Positions 8,725 to 16,221 of a DNA stretch of 33,026 bases are shown here, piece by piece. Numbering within the stretch: position 1 is the first letter of the stretch; the number at the start of each line of letters is the position of its first letter. Source of the DNA: Altererythrobacter sp. (GTDB lineage Bacteria; Pseudomonadota; Alphaproteobacteria; Sphingomonadales; Sphingomonadaceae); assembly GCA_031178065.1 (NCBI GenBank), contig JAPSJS010000037.1, positions 1 through 33,026 on the forward strand, read 5' to 3'. The translations under genes were made by a program, and so were the position numbers. Under the pieces are notes generated by a model. That model was given only the letters and a program-made list of their open reading frames with translations. It was not told the origin of the DNA and searched no databases.

Positions 8725-10245
8725 ATGTCCAACCGCCGCACCTTCGCTATCATCTCCCACCCCGACGCGGGCAAGACCACGCTGACCGAGAAGCTGCTGC
8801 TTCAGGGCGGCGCGATCCATCTCGCGGGAGAGGTCAAGGCGCGGGGGCAGGCGCGGCGGGCACGATCGGACTGGATGAAGATCGAGCAGCAGCGCGGGAT
8901 TTCGGTGACCAGCTCGGTCATGACCTTCGAGAGGGAGGGGATTACCTTCAACCTGCTCGACACGCCCGGGCACGAGGACTTCTCGGAAGATACCTACCGC
9001 ACGCTGACCGCCGTCGACTCGGCGATCATGGTGATCGACGCGGCCAAGGGGATCGAGCCGCAGACGCGCAAGCTGTTCGAGGTCTGCCGCCTGCGTTCGG
9101 TGCCGATCATCACGTTCGTGAACAAGGTCGACCGCGAGGGAAAGAGCGGCTTCGAGCTGCTCGACGAAGTGGCCGACACGCTGGCGCTCGACGTGTCGCC
9201 GCAAGGCTGGCCGGTCGGCATGGGCGGCACATTCCAGGGCATCCTCGACTTCGCTTCCGGAGAAGTCAGCCGGCCGGAAGGGCCGAGCAAGGAGTTCCAG
9301 GGCACGCGCGAAGCCGATGCCGTGCTGCCCGAGGACGTGGCCGAGGAGGCCGAGCTGGCACGGATCGGCTATCCCGAGTTCGACCTCGAAGCCTACCGCA
9401 ACGGCGATCTCACGCCGGTCTACTTCGGAAGCGCGCTCAAGAACTTCGGCGTGACCGAACTGATCGAGGCGATCGCGACCCACGCGCCGCCGCCGCGCCC
9501 GCAGCCCGCGGGCGAGGAGCAGGTGAGCCCGGAGCGGGACGAGGTCACCGGCTTCATCTTCAAGGTCCAGGCCAACATGGACCCGAACCACCGCGACCGC
9601 ATCGCCTTCATGCGGCAGGTCTCGGGCACGTTCAAACGGGGCATGAAGCTGACGCCGAGCGGGCTGGGCAAGCCGATCGCGATCCACTCGCCGATCCTGT
9701 TCTTCGCGCAGGACCGCGAGCTCGCCGACACGGCGGAAGCGGGCGACATCATCGGCATTCCCAACCACGGCACGCTCCGCGTCGGCGACACGTTGAGCGA
9801 GAAGAACCAGATCCGCTTCACCGGCCTGCCCAACTTCGCGCCGGAGATCCTGCGGCGCGTGGTGCTCAAGGACCCGACCAAGACCAAGCAGCTTCGCAAG
9901 GCGCTCGACGACTTGTCCGAAGAGGGCGTGATCCAGGTCTTCTACCCCGAGATCGGCGCGCAGTGGATCGTCGGCGTCGTGGGTCAGCTCCAGCTCGACG
10001 TGCTCGTCAGCCGGCTGGAGGCGGAATACAAGGTCGAGGCCAATCTCGAAGCCGCGCCCTTCGCAACGGCGCGCTGGCTCAAGGGCGATGCAAAGGCGCT
10101 GGGCGAGTTCGAGAGCTTCAACCGCCCGAACCTCGCGCGCGATCGCGACGGCGACCTCGTGTTCATGGCCAAGAGCCCATGGGACGTCGGTTACCAGCAG
10201 GAAAAGAACCCGGACCTGACCTTCTCCGCCACCAAGGAGCGGTGA
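8725..10245 (+). CDS. prfC: Peptide chain release factor 3
   Basis: GTPase that removes RF1/RF2 from the ribosome after termination. It has 506 residues, a little shorter than E. coli RF3 (529). The GTP-binding motifs are all present: P-loop HPDAGKTT (12-19), the switch I region KSDWM-like as RSDWMKIEQQRGIS, G3 DTPGHE (79-84), and G4 NKVD (133-136). The RF3-specific segments EDFSEDTYRTLTAVDSAIMVIDAAKGIE, VQANMDPNHRDRIAFMRQVSGTF and the C-terminal VQVFYPEIGAQW-like region distinguish it from EF-G. Start ATG 8725 gives the standard MSNRRTFAIISHPDAGK N-terminus; no good ribosome site precedes it. Confidence 0.96.
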   Translation: MSNRRTFAIISHPDAGKTTLTEKLLLQGGAIHLAGEVKARGQARRARSDWMKIEQQRGISVTSSVMTFEREGITFNLLDTPGHEDFSEDTYRTLTAVDSAIMVIDAAKGIEPQTRKLFEVCRLRSVPIITFVNKVDREGKSGFELLDEVADTLALDVSPQGWPVGMGGTFQGILDFASGEVSRPEGPSKEFQGTREADAVLPEDVAEEAELARIGYPEFDLEAYRNGDLTPVYFGSALKNFGVTELIEAIATHAPPPRPQPAGEEQVSPERDEVTGFIFKVQANMDPNHRDRIAFMRQVSGTFKRGMKLTPSGLGKPIAIHSPILFFAQDRELADTAEAGDIIGIPNHGTLRVGDTLSEKNQIRFTGLPNFAPEILRRVVLKDPTKTKQLRKALDDLSEEGVIQVFYPEIGAQWIVGVVGQLQLDVLVSRLEAEYKVEANLEAAPFATARWLKGDAKALGEFESFNRPNLARDRDGDLVFMAKSPWDVGYQQEKNPDLTFSATKER

Positions 10246-10270
10246 CAGGCCGGATCATGCGCCCTAGAAG
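10242..10270 (+). promoter_or_regulatory. Weak candidate promoter before the EEP-family gene
   Basis: GTGACA, a 17-base spacer, then TAGAAG, beginning inside the last codons of prfC. The region to 10363 also holds a 7-base-pair stem GCGCCGC/GCGGCGC (10301-10307/10318-10324) without a T run and a second CTAG (10343-10346). None of these is decisive. Confidence 0.28.
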
Positions 10271-10363
10271 GCCGGTGATGGGCGATCCTGCAGACATGCC
10301 GCGCCGCGAGCGACCGTGCGGCGCACCCGGCACCGATCAGCGCTAGATCGCGTTTCCTTTCGC

Positions 10364-11062
10364 GTGCAGCTCACATTTGCCAGCTACAACATCCACAAGG
10401 CGGTCGGCATCGACCGGCGGCGCGATCCCGACCGGATCATTTCCGTGCTGCGCGAGATCGACGCCGACGTCATTGCCTTGCAGGAGGTCGACCGCCGGAT
10501 CGGCGAGCGGGCGAGCGTGCTGTCGCGTGCGGCGCTCGACGACACGCCGTGGAAGCCGGTCCAGCTCGCGCGGCGGCCGCGCAGCCTCGGCTGGCATGGC
10601 AACGCGATCCTCGTGCGGCACGAATACGAGGTGATCGAGGCCGAGCCGCTCGACCTGCCGACGCTCGAGCCACGCGGTGCGGTCCGTGCCGACGTCGAAT
10701 GCGGCGGGCGCCGCCTGCGGGTTATCGGGGCGCATCTCGATCTCTCTGGTCTCAGGCGGCGCGACCAGATCAAGGCCATTCTCGCGCATCATGGAGAGTG
10801 CGAGACCGGCTGCCCGACCGTCGTGCTGGGCGATTTCAACCAGTGGGGTACCCGCGGCGGGGCCATGCGCGAGTTCGGTGCCGGCTGGCAATTGCTCGAT
10901 CCGGGCCGCAGCTTTCCCAGCCGCCAGCCGGTGGCGAGGCTCGACCGGATCATCGCCTCGGGCGAATGGGACGTGCACGCGACTGCGGTTCACCACAGCG
11001 CGCTGGCGGTGCAGGCCTCAGACCACTTGCCGGTGTGGGCCATGCTCGGGATGAGCAAATAA
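10364..11062 (+). CDS. Endonuclease/exonuclease/phosphatase-family protein
   Basis: Protein of 232 residues from GTG 10364. Family motifs run in order: FASYNIHKAVGIDRRRD (start strand and metal-site Asn), ALQEVDRR (metal-binding Glu), HGNAILVR, GAHLDLSG (catalytic-type His), VVLGDFNQWG (Asp/Asn pair), and the C-terminal ASDHLPVWA (Asp-His). These are the full DNase I / Mg-dependent phosphodiesterase set, so it should be an active hydrolase. Whether it cuts DNA, phospholipids or sugar phosphates is not readable. GTG 10364 puts VQLTFASYNIHK at the N-terminus; an in-frame GTG at 10316 would add 16 poorly folded residues. It probably has its own transcription, as 118 bases separate it from prfC. 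Confidence 0.82.
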   Translation: MQLTFASYNIHKAVGIDRRRDPDRIISVLREIDADVIALQEVDRRIGERASVLSRAALDDTPWKPVQLARRPRSLGWHGNAILVRHEYEVIEAEPLDLPTLEPRGAVRADVECGGRRLRVIGAHLDLSGLRRRDQIKAILAHHGECETGCPTVVLGDFNQWGTRGGAMREFGAGWQLLDPGRSFPSRQPVARLDRIIASGEWDVHATAVHHSALAVQASDHLPVWAMLGMSK

Positions 11063-11102
11063 TAGGCATCGCTTAAATATCAGGCAGGACAGTAGTTCTA
11101 AA

Positions 11103-11117
11103 CGCAACGGAGTTGCG
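11103..11117. promoter_or_regulatory. Inverted repeat upstream of the glnK sigma-54 promoter (possible enhancer site)
   Basis: CGCAAC-GGA-GTTGCG is a perfect 6-base inverted repeat centred near -68 relative to the predicted glnK start. Sigma-54 promoters of glnK-amtB are activated by NtrC from upstream dyads. This site only loosely resembles the classical GCAC...GTGC NtrC dyad, so its role is inference. Confidence 0.3.
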
Positions 11118-11132
11118 CAGTTCGGCTTGTGA

Positions 11133-11552
<420 letters not shown>

Positions 11553-11581
11553 GTGCGGCAAGAGACAAGAGGGACCAGACG

Positions 11582-12907
11582 ATGATCCGCAAGATGCTTT
11601 GCGGTGCGGGCGCGCTCGGCACCGCGCTGTTCGCCGCCGCGCCCGCACTCGCGCAGGACGCGGCCGCCGTGCCCAACCCCGGCAACAACGCCTGGATGAT
11701 GACCGCGACGGTCCTCGTCCTGATGATGATCCTGCCGGGTCTCGCGCTGTTCTACGGCGGGCTCACGCGGCAGAAGAACATGCTCTCGACGATGACGCAG
11801 GTCGGCGCGACCGCCGCCCTCGCGATGCTGATCTGGGTCATGTGGGGCTATTCGCTCGCCTTCGGCGACACGACATACGAGGGTGCCCTCGGCCTGTTCG
11901 TCAGCGGGGGCAGCTACTTCCTCGCCGGAACCGACGCGAGCAGCACTGCGGCGACCTTCACCGATGAAGTCATCAGCAAGTACGTCTTCATCAGCTTCCA
12001 GATGACGTTCGCGGCGATCACCGCCGCGCTGATCCTCGGCGCCACGGCCGAGCGCCTCAAGTTCTCCGCCCTCATGGCCTTCGTGCCGATCTGGCTGACG
12101 ATCGTCTACTTCCCGATCGCACACATGGTCTGGGCAGGCGGCGGGCTGCTGTTCGAAGACGGCGCGCTCGACTTCGCCGGCGGTACGGTGGTGCACATCA
12201 ATGCCGGCGTATCGGGCCTGGTGCTCGCCTATCTCCTCGGCCGGCGCCGCGGCTATCCGGCCGAACCGATGCCGCCGCACTCGATGACGCTGACGATGGT
12301 CGGCACCGGCTTGCTGTGGGTCGGCTGGTTCGGGTTCAACGCCGGCTCCGCGCTGGAAGCCGACGGCTCGGCAGGTCTGGCGATGATCAACACCTTCGTC
12401 GCCACGGCGGCTGCGGCGCTGGCCTGGATGGTGATCGAGCGGCTCGCGGGTCACAAGGGATCGGCGCTCGGCTTCTGCTCGGGCGTGATCGCAGGCCTCG
12501 TCGCGGTGACCCCGGCGGCAGGCAACTCGGGCCCGTTCGGCGCAATCCTGCTCGGCATTCTCTCCTCGACCGTGTGCTACTTCGCGGTGGCGAAGATGAA
12601 GGCGAAGTTCGGATACGACGACTCGCTCGACGCCTTCGGGATTCACGGCGTGGGCGGCATCGTCGGCGCGATCGGTACGGCGGTGGTTTACCAGCCCTTC
12701 CTCGGCGGCCCCGGCGACGGCTCCACCGCGCTCGGCGCGCAGCTTGGCGTTCAGGTGTTCAGCGTGTTCGTCACGATCGTCTGGGCCGGCGTCGGCACGC
12801 TGGTGGCCGGCATGATCGTCAAGGCGCTGATGGGCCTCAGGGTCTCCGAAGAGGTCGAAGTGGATGGCCTCGACATCTCCGAACACGGGGAGCGCGCCTA
12901 CAACTGA
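11582..12907 (+). CDS. amtB: Ammonium transporter
   Basis: Inner-membrane ammonium channel of 441 residues. The N-terminus is a signal peptide (about 24 residues, cleavage after PALA in AAAPALAQDA), followed by eleven expected membrane helices. Pore histidines are His205 in VVHINAGVSG and His355 in FGIHGVGGIVGAIGT. Other family segments include FYGGLTRQKNMLSTMTQ and WVGWFGFNAGSALEADG. The cytoplasmic tail ends VSEEVEVDGLDISEHGERAYN, where GlnK docks in the family. ATG 11582 has AGAGGGA upstream; an alternative GTG at 11549 overlaps the glnK stop (GTGA) and would add 11 residues. Cotranscribed with glnK. Confidence 0.96.
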   Translation: MIRKMLCGAGALGTALFAAAPALAQDAAAVPNPGNNAWMMTATVLVLMMILPGLALFYGGLTRQKNMLSTMTQVGATAALAMLIWVMWGYSLAFGDTTYEGALGLFVSGGSYFLAGTDASSTAATFTDEVISKYVFISFQMTFAAITAALILGATAERLKFSALMAFVPIWLTIVYFPIAHMVWAGGGLLFEDGALDFAGGTVVHINAGVSGLVLAYLLGRRRGYPAEPMPPHSMTLTMVGTGLLWVGWFGFNAGSALEADGSAGLAMINTFVATAAAALAWMVIERLAGHKGSALGFCSGVIAGLVAVTPAAGNSGPFGAILLGILSSTVCYFAVAKMKAKFGYDDSLDAFGIHGVGGIVGAIGTAVVYQPFLGGPGDGSTALGAQLGVQVFSVFVTIVWAGVGTLVAGMIVKALMGLRVSEEVEVDGLDISEHGERAYN

Positions 12908-12918
12908 CAGATGAGTTT

Positions 12919-12954
12919 GGCGGGCCGGGGTTCCCTCTCCATCCCCGGTCCGCC
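12919..12954 (+). other. 12-base-pair stem-loop after amtB
   Basis: GGCGGGCCGGGG (12919-12930) pairs with CCCCGGTCCGCC (12943-12954) with one G-T pair and a 12-base loop. No T run follows. It precedes the terminator below and may protect the 3' end of the glnK-amtB mRNA. A weaker GTGTTC/GAACAC pair lies between the two (12960-12978). Confidence 0.5.
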
Positions 12955-12987
12955 TGCCAGTGTTCCTCCTGCGAACACCGCCTTTAC

Positions 12988-13021
12988 GGGCCGGAGCCAA
13001 AGCGCTCCGGCCCCCTTTTTT
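12988..13021 (+). terminator. Rho-independent terminator of glnK-amtB
   Basis: GGGCCGGAGC (12988-12997) pairs with GCTCCGGCCC (13004-13013), loop of six, followed by CC and six T (13016-13021). From 13022 to the convergent GMC gene at 13166 I see only GC-rich sequence with no convincing gene. Confidence 0.88.
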
Positions 13022-13165
13022 CCTCAAGCGCCGGCGCGCGCGTCCGCGCGCTTGGCTATCCTCTGCGCGGAGCGCTCCGGGCGGGCGGTCGCCCTTGCGG
13101 TCCACCTGCGGCGGACCGGGACATGTCATCATCCCGAGTTGGCTCACGGGAAGTGGGGAGGATCT

Positions 13166-14752
13166 TCAAACCAAGCTGTTCTTCACGAAATCCGCGCAGC
13201 GCTCGCCGATCATGATGCTCGGGGCATTGGTGTTGCCGCCGATCAGGCGCGGCATGATCGAGGCGTCGGCGACCCACAGCCCGTCCACCCCGCGTGCCTT
13301 GAGCGTGGGATCGACCACCGCATCCTCGTCCACGCCCATGCGGCAGGTGCCGACCGGGTGGTAGACGGTGTCCGCACGGTTGCGGATCAGCTCGTCGAGG
13401 GCTTGGTCGTCGGCGAGATCGATCGGGTAGCGGTCCTTCGGGCGGTATCCGCTCATCGGCGGCGCCTCGACGATCCGGTGCGACAGCCGCACGCCGGCGC
13501 GCAGCACGGCCATGTCGCGTTCGTCGGCAAGGAAGTTCGGATCGATCACCGGCGCCGCGGCCGCGTCGGCCGAGGCGAGCCGCACCGTTCCGCGGCTCTC
13601 GGGTCGCAGCACGCAAGCGTGGAGCGAGAAGCCGTGGCCTTTCACCTTCATCCGTCCGTGATCCTCGAGCATGGCTGGCACGAAGTGCCATTGCACATCG
13701 GGCGCTGGGGAATCGGGCATGACGCGCCAGAACCCGCCTGCTTCGGCATAGGGTGTGGTCATCGTGCCGGTCCTGCGACGGCGGTGCTCGGCGATCGCCT
13801 TCAGCATGCGCCATGTGCCGGCGAGGCTGTCACCAATGAAGTCGCGGCTCTCGGTCTCCCAGCTCGAGACGTAGTCGACATGGTCCTGCAGATCGCTGCC
13901 CACTGCGGGTCGATCCAGCACGACCTCGATCCCTTGCTCCCGCAAGTGTCCGGCGGGGCCGATGCCCGAGAGCATCAGGATCTGCGGACTGTTGAACGCG
14001 CCAGCCGAGAGAACGACGCCGCCCCGCGCGTGCAACGTCTCGCGCTTGGCGCCGCGCCGGATGGTGACGCCGGCTGCGCGGCCATCCTCGACCACGATCC
14101 GCTCGACCAGCGTTCCCGTCATCACCGCCAGGTTCGCGCGGCCGCGCAGCGGTTCGACATAGGCACGCGCCGCCGACCAGCGCTCGCCGCCCTTCTGCGT
14201 TACCTGATAGAACCCGAAGCCTTCCTGTTTCGCCCCATTGAAGTCGTGGTTCGCCTGCAGTTGTAGCGCGGCCGCGCTCTCGACGAAGGCCATGCTGCCG
14301 GGATTGGGCCACTTCTGGTCGGAGACGCACAGCGGTCCATCGCCGCCGTGGAATTCGTCCGCGCCGCGCACGTTGCCCTCGGCGCGCTTGAACCAGGGCA
14401 GGACGTCCCCGTAAGCCCATCCGGTGCAGCCGAGCGCTGCCCAGTTGTCGTAGTCCCACGCGTGGCCGCGGATGTAGATCATCGCGTTGATCGCGCTCGA
14501 CCCGCCGAGCCCCCGGCCGCGCGGCTGATAGCCGGTCCGGCCGTTCAGCCCCTTCTGCGGCACCGTTTCGTAGCGGTAGTTCGCGGCCTTGGGCAGGAAC
14601 GGCATGAAGCCCGGCGTCTTGACCAGGAAGTTGTCGTTCGTCCCGCCGGCTTCGAGCAGGCAGACCTTGCGCCTGCCGTCCTCCGCCAGCCGTCCGGCGA
14701 CTGCGCTTCCCGAGCTGCCGCCGCCGATCACGATCACGTCGAATTCCGCCAT
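13166..14752 (-). CDS. GMC-family FAD-dependent oxidoreductase (choline/alcohol dehydrogenase type)
   Basis: Protein of 528 residues, normal for GMC alcohol dehydrogenases. The ADP-binding motif IGGGSSGSAVAGRL with LLEAGG is at the N-terminus. GRGLGGSSAINAMIYIRG is the GMC signature 1, and LSAGAFNSPQILMLSGIGP is signature 2. The C-terminal active site is YHPVGTCRMG (catalytic His) and GGNTNAPSIMIGERCADF (partner Asn). Substrate is an alcohol, possibly long-chain, but not determined. It starts at ATG 14752 behind GGGGAGGA, which is buried in a perfect palindrome. It is the third gene of a probable minus-strand operon with the sterol-desaturase-family gene 25 bases upstream. Confidence 0.92.
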   Translation of the reverse strand: MAEFDVIVIGGGSSGSAVAGRLAEDGRRKVCLLEAGGTNDNFLVKTPGFMPFLPKAANYRYETVPQKGLNGRTGYQPRGRGLGGSSAINAMIYIRGHAWDYDNWAALGCTGWAYGDVLPWFKRAEGNVRGADEFHGGDGPLCVSDQKWPNPGSMAFVESAAALQLQANHDFNGAKQEGFGFYQVTQKGGERWSAARAYVEPLRGRANLAVMTGTLVERIVVEDGRAAGVTIRRGAKRETLHARGGVVLSAGAFNSPQILMLSGIGPAGHLREQGIEVVLDRPAVGSDLQDHVDYVSSWETESRDFIGDSLAGTWRMLKAIAEHRRRRTGTMTTPYAEAGGFWRVMPDSPAPDVQWHFVPAMLEDHGRMKVKGHGFSLHACVLRPESRGTVRLASADAAAAPVIDPNFLADERDMAVLRAGVRLSHRIVEAPPMSGYRPKDRYPIDLADDQALDELIRNRADTVYHPVGTCRMGVDEDAVVDPTLKARGVDGLWVADASIMPRLIGGNTNAPSIMIGERCADFVKNSLV

Positions 14753-14755
14753 GTT

Positions 14756-14777
14756 CCATCCTCCCCGGGGAGGATGG
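14756..14777. repeat. 22-base perfect palindrome containing the GMC gene's ribosome-binding site
   Basis: The half-site CCATCCTCCCC is followed immediately by its exact complement GGGGAGGATGG. The element fills the 25-base gap between the upstream gene's stop (14778) and the GMC start (14752). On the mRNA it would fold into a 9-base-pair stem with a CCGG loop and occlude the GGGGAGGA ribosome site. Confidence 0.8.
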
Positions 14778-15713
14778 TTAGGCAGGCTGGCCCTCCGCGG
14801 CAATCGGGTTTTCGTTTGGAACCTTTTGTTCGCCGCCGTGCCGCTGGCGCCAGCGCGCGCGGATCATGTCGCTCGTCTCGCGGCTACCGTCATGCGACCA
14901 GCCCGGCTCGCGCAGGAGGTAGGACAGCTTGTGCCGCCACGGCGCGCGCCAGATGTCCTGCAGCATGCCGACCCATTCGTGGAACACCGACCACAGCAGG
15001 TTGAATGAGCCGAGCTGCTTGACGATGCCGTAGCGGATCCGTTCCTGATCGTTCTCCGGCTCGAACGTGCCAAACATCCGATCCCACACGATGAACACGC
15101 CGGCGTAGTTGCGGTCGAGGTAGCGCGGGTTGGTCGCATGGTGGACCCGGTGGTGGCTCGGCGTGTTCATCACCGCCTCGAACCAGCGCGGCATCCTGCC
15201 GATCGCCTCGGTATGGATCCAGAACTGGTAGATCAGGTTGAACCCCGCACAGATCGCGATCATCGCCGGGTGAAAGCCGACCAGCACCAGCGGCATCTTG
15301 AATGCGAAGCCGAGCGTGAAGGCGCCGGTCCAGCTCTGCCGCAGCGCAGTGCTGAGGTTGTAGTGCTGGCTCGAATGATGGTTGACGTGGCTGGCCCAGA
15401 ACCAGCGCACGCGGTGCCCCGCGCGGTGAACCCAGTAGTAGGCGAGATCGTCGAGCACGAAGCAGGCGATCCAGGCCCACCAAGTCCAGCCGATGTCGAA
15501 CAGGCGGTATTCGTAGGCCGCGAGGAAGACGAGCAGGGCGAACCCGCCGAACACGACGCCCGCGACCGTGCTGCCGAGCCCGAAGGCGAGGCTCGTGAGG
15601 GTGTCTTTCGGCTCGTAAGCCTCCGGCCGCCGCTTCCACGCCCACAGCATCTCGGCGAGGACGAGCAGCACGAAGGCCGGGATAGCGTAATCGACGGGCG
15701 AAAAATCGGGCAT
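14778..15713 (-). CDS. Sterol desaturase / fatty acid hydroxylase-family membrane protein
   Basis: Protein of 311 residues with N-terminal membrane helices (IPAFVLLVLAEMLWAW; VAGVVFGGFALLVFLAAY; WTWWAWIACFVLDDLAYYWVHR) and the eight-histidine di-iron set of the family: HRAGH (HxxxH), HVNHH (HxxHH) and HRVHH (HxxHH). The HRVRWFWASHVNHHSSQHYNLSTALRQSW segment resembles the alkylglycerol-monooxygenase branch, so the substrate could be a lipid other than a sterol. The start is uncertain. ATG 15713 gives a normal N-terminus but lies about 17 bases after AGGAGG, while GTG 15728 overlaps the upstream stop (GTGA) but is only two bases from AGGAGG. Coupled translation with the upstream gene is likely either way. 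Confidence 0.88.
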   Translation of the reverse strand: MPDFSPVDYAIPAFVLLVLAEMLWAWKRRPEAYEPKDTLTSLAFGLGSTVAGVVFGGFALLVFLAAYEYRLFDIGWTWWAWIACFVLDDLAYYWVHRAGHRVRWFWASHVNHHSSQHYNLSTALRQSWTGAFTLGFAFKMPLVLVGFHPAMIAICAGFNLIYQFWIHTEAIGRMPRWFEAVMNTPSHHRVHHATNPRYLDRNYAGVFIVWDRMFGTFEPENDQERIRYGIVKQLGSFNLLWSVFHEWVGMLQDIWRAPWRHKLSYLLREPGWSHDGSRETSDMIRARWRQRHGGEQKVPNENPIAAEGQPA

Positions 15714-15724
15714 AATGGACCGGG

Positions 15725-16123
15725 TCACAGCCTCCTGAGGCTTGCTGCCCAATACTGCGCCTGGGGGCCGAGGTCGAGTGTGACCTCGCCGAAGCGCGTC
15801 TCCGCCGTGCCGACGATAAGCTGGTGGCGATCAAGCCGGGCGTGGGAATGGCCGGTCAGCATCCGTGCCGCGAAGTGGGCGCCGTGGCGGCGCAGCAGCA
15901 GGATGCGGCCGTCAGCATCGCGCAGCAGGGCGGCATGGCCCGCGCGGTCGATCGCGACATCGACCGCCTCGAACCCGTACACCGCCTCTTCCGCCAGTTC
16001 GCGCGCGTGCGTCTCGTCGCGGATCCGCAAGTCGCCGCCGAGGCGGAGCTTCCACGCAAGCCCGGCTAACGCGAAGATCGCGAGAAGCGAGCCGCCGAGG
16101 CGCAGAAGGAGGTCGAAGTCCAT
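15725..16123 (-). CDS. Hypothetical small membrane-anchored protein
   Basis: Protein of 132 residues. An N-terminal hydrophobic segment (LLLRLGGSLLAIFALAGLAW, about 5-24) is followed by a soluble domain containing HARELAEEAVYGFEAVDVAIDRAGHAALLRDADGRILLLRRHGAHFAARML and the C-terminal GEVTLDLGPQAQYWAASL. The shape is that of an inner-membrane-anchored cytoplasmic or periplasmic beta domain. I do not recognise a named family. It heads the minus-strand operon with the sterol-desaturase-family gene, whose GTG/ATG start lies at its stop. The pairing suggests a role with that enzyme or with lipid metabolism, but this is inference. Start ATG 16123 chosen over longer frames that would run into the divergent M20 promoter. 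Confidence 0.7.
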   Translation of the reverse strand: MDFDLLLRLGGSLLAIFALAGLAWKLRLGGDLRIRDETHARELAEEAVYGFEAVDVAIDRAGHAALLRDADGRILLLRRHGAHFAARMLTGHSHARLDRHQLIVGTAETRFGEVTLDLGPQAQYWAASLRRL

Positions 16124-16170
16124 CGCCCGCGATCTGCCATGCACTGGCGGGCGTGTCGAGCGCTCCACAT

Positions 16171-16198
16171 TTGCAAATCGGCAGGCGCGCTTTAGACC
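16171..16198 (+). promoter_or_regulatory. Candidate promoter of the M20 amidohydrolase gene
   Basis: TTGCAA, a 16-base spacer, then TAGACC. Predicted start near 16205, 17 bases before ATG 16222, leaving room for the GGGAGAG ribosome site. Confidence 0.5.
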
Positions 16199-16221
16199 CG
16201 CTTCGACAGAGGGAGAGATCA

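Noticed and set aside
10301-10324. GCGCCGC/GCGGCGC hairpin as terminator of prfC
   Set aside because: Seven-base stem with a 10-base loop and no following T run; too weak to call.
13022-13165. Additional gene or RNA between amtB and the GMC gene
   Set aside because: GC-rich sequence with alternating CG that yields many chance inverted repeats; no start, ribosome site or RNA-gene signature.
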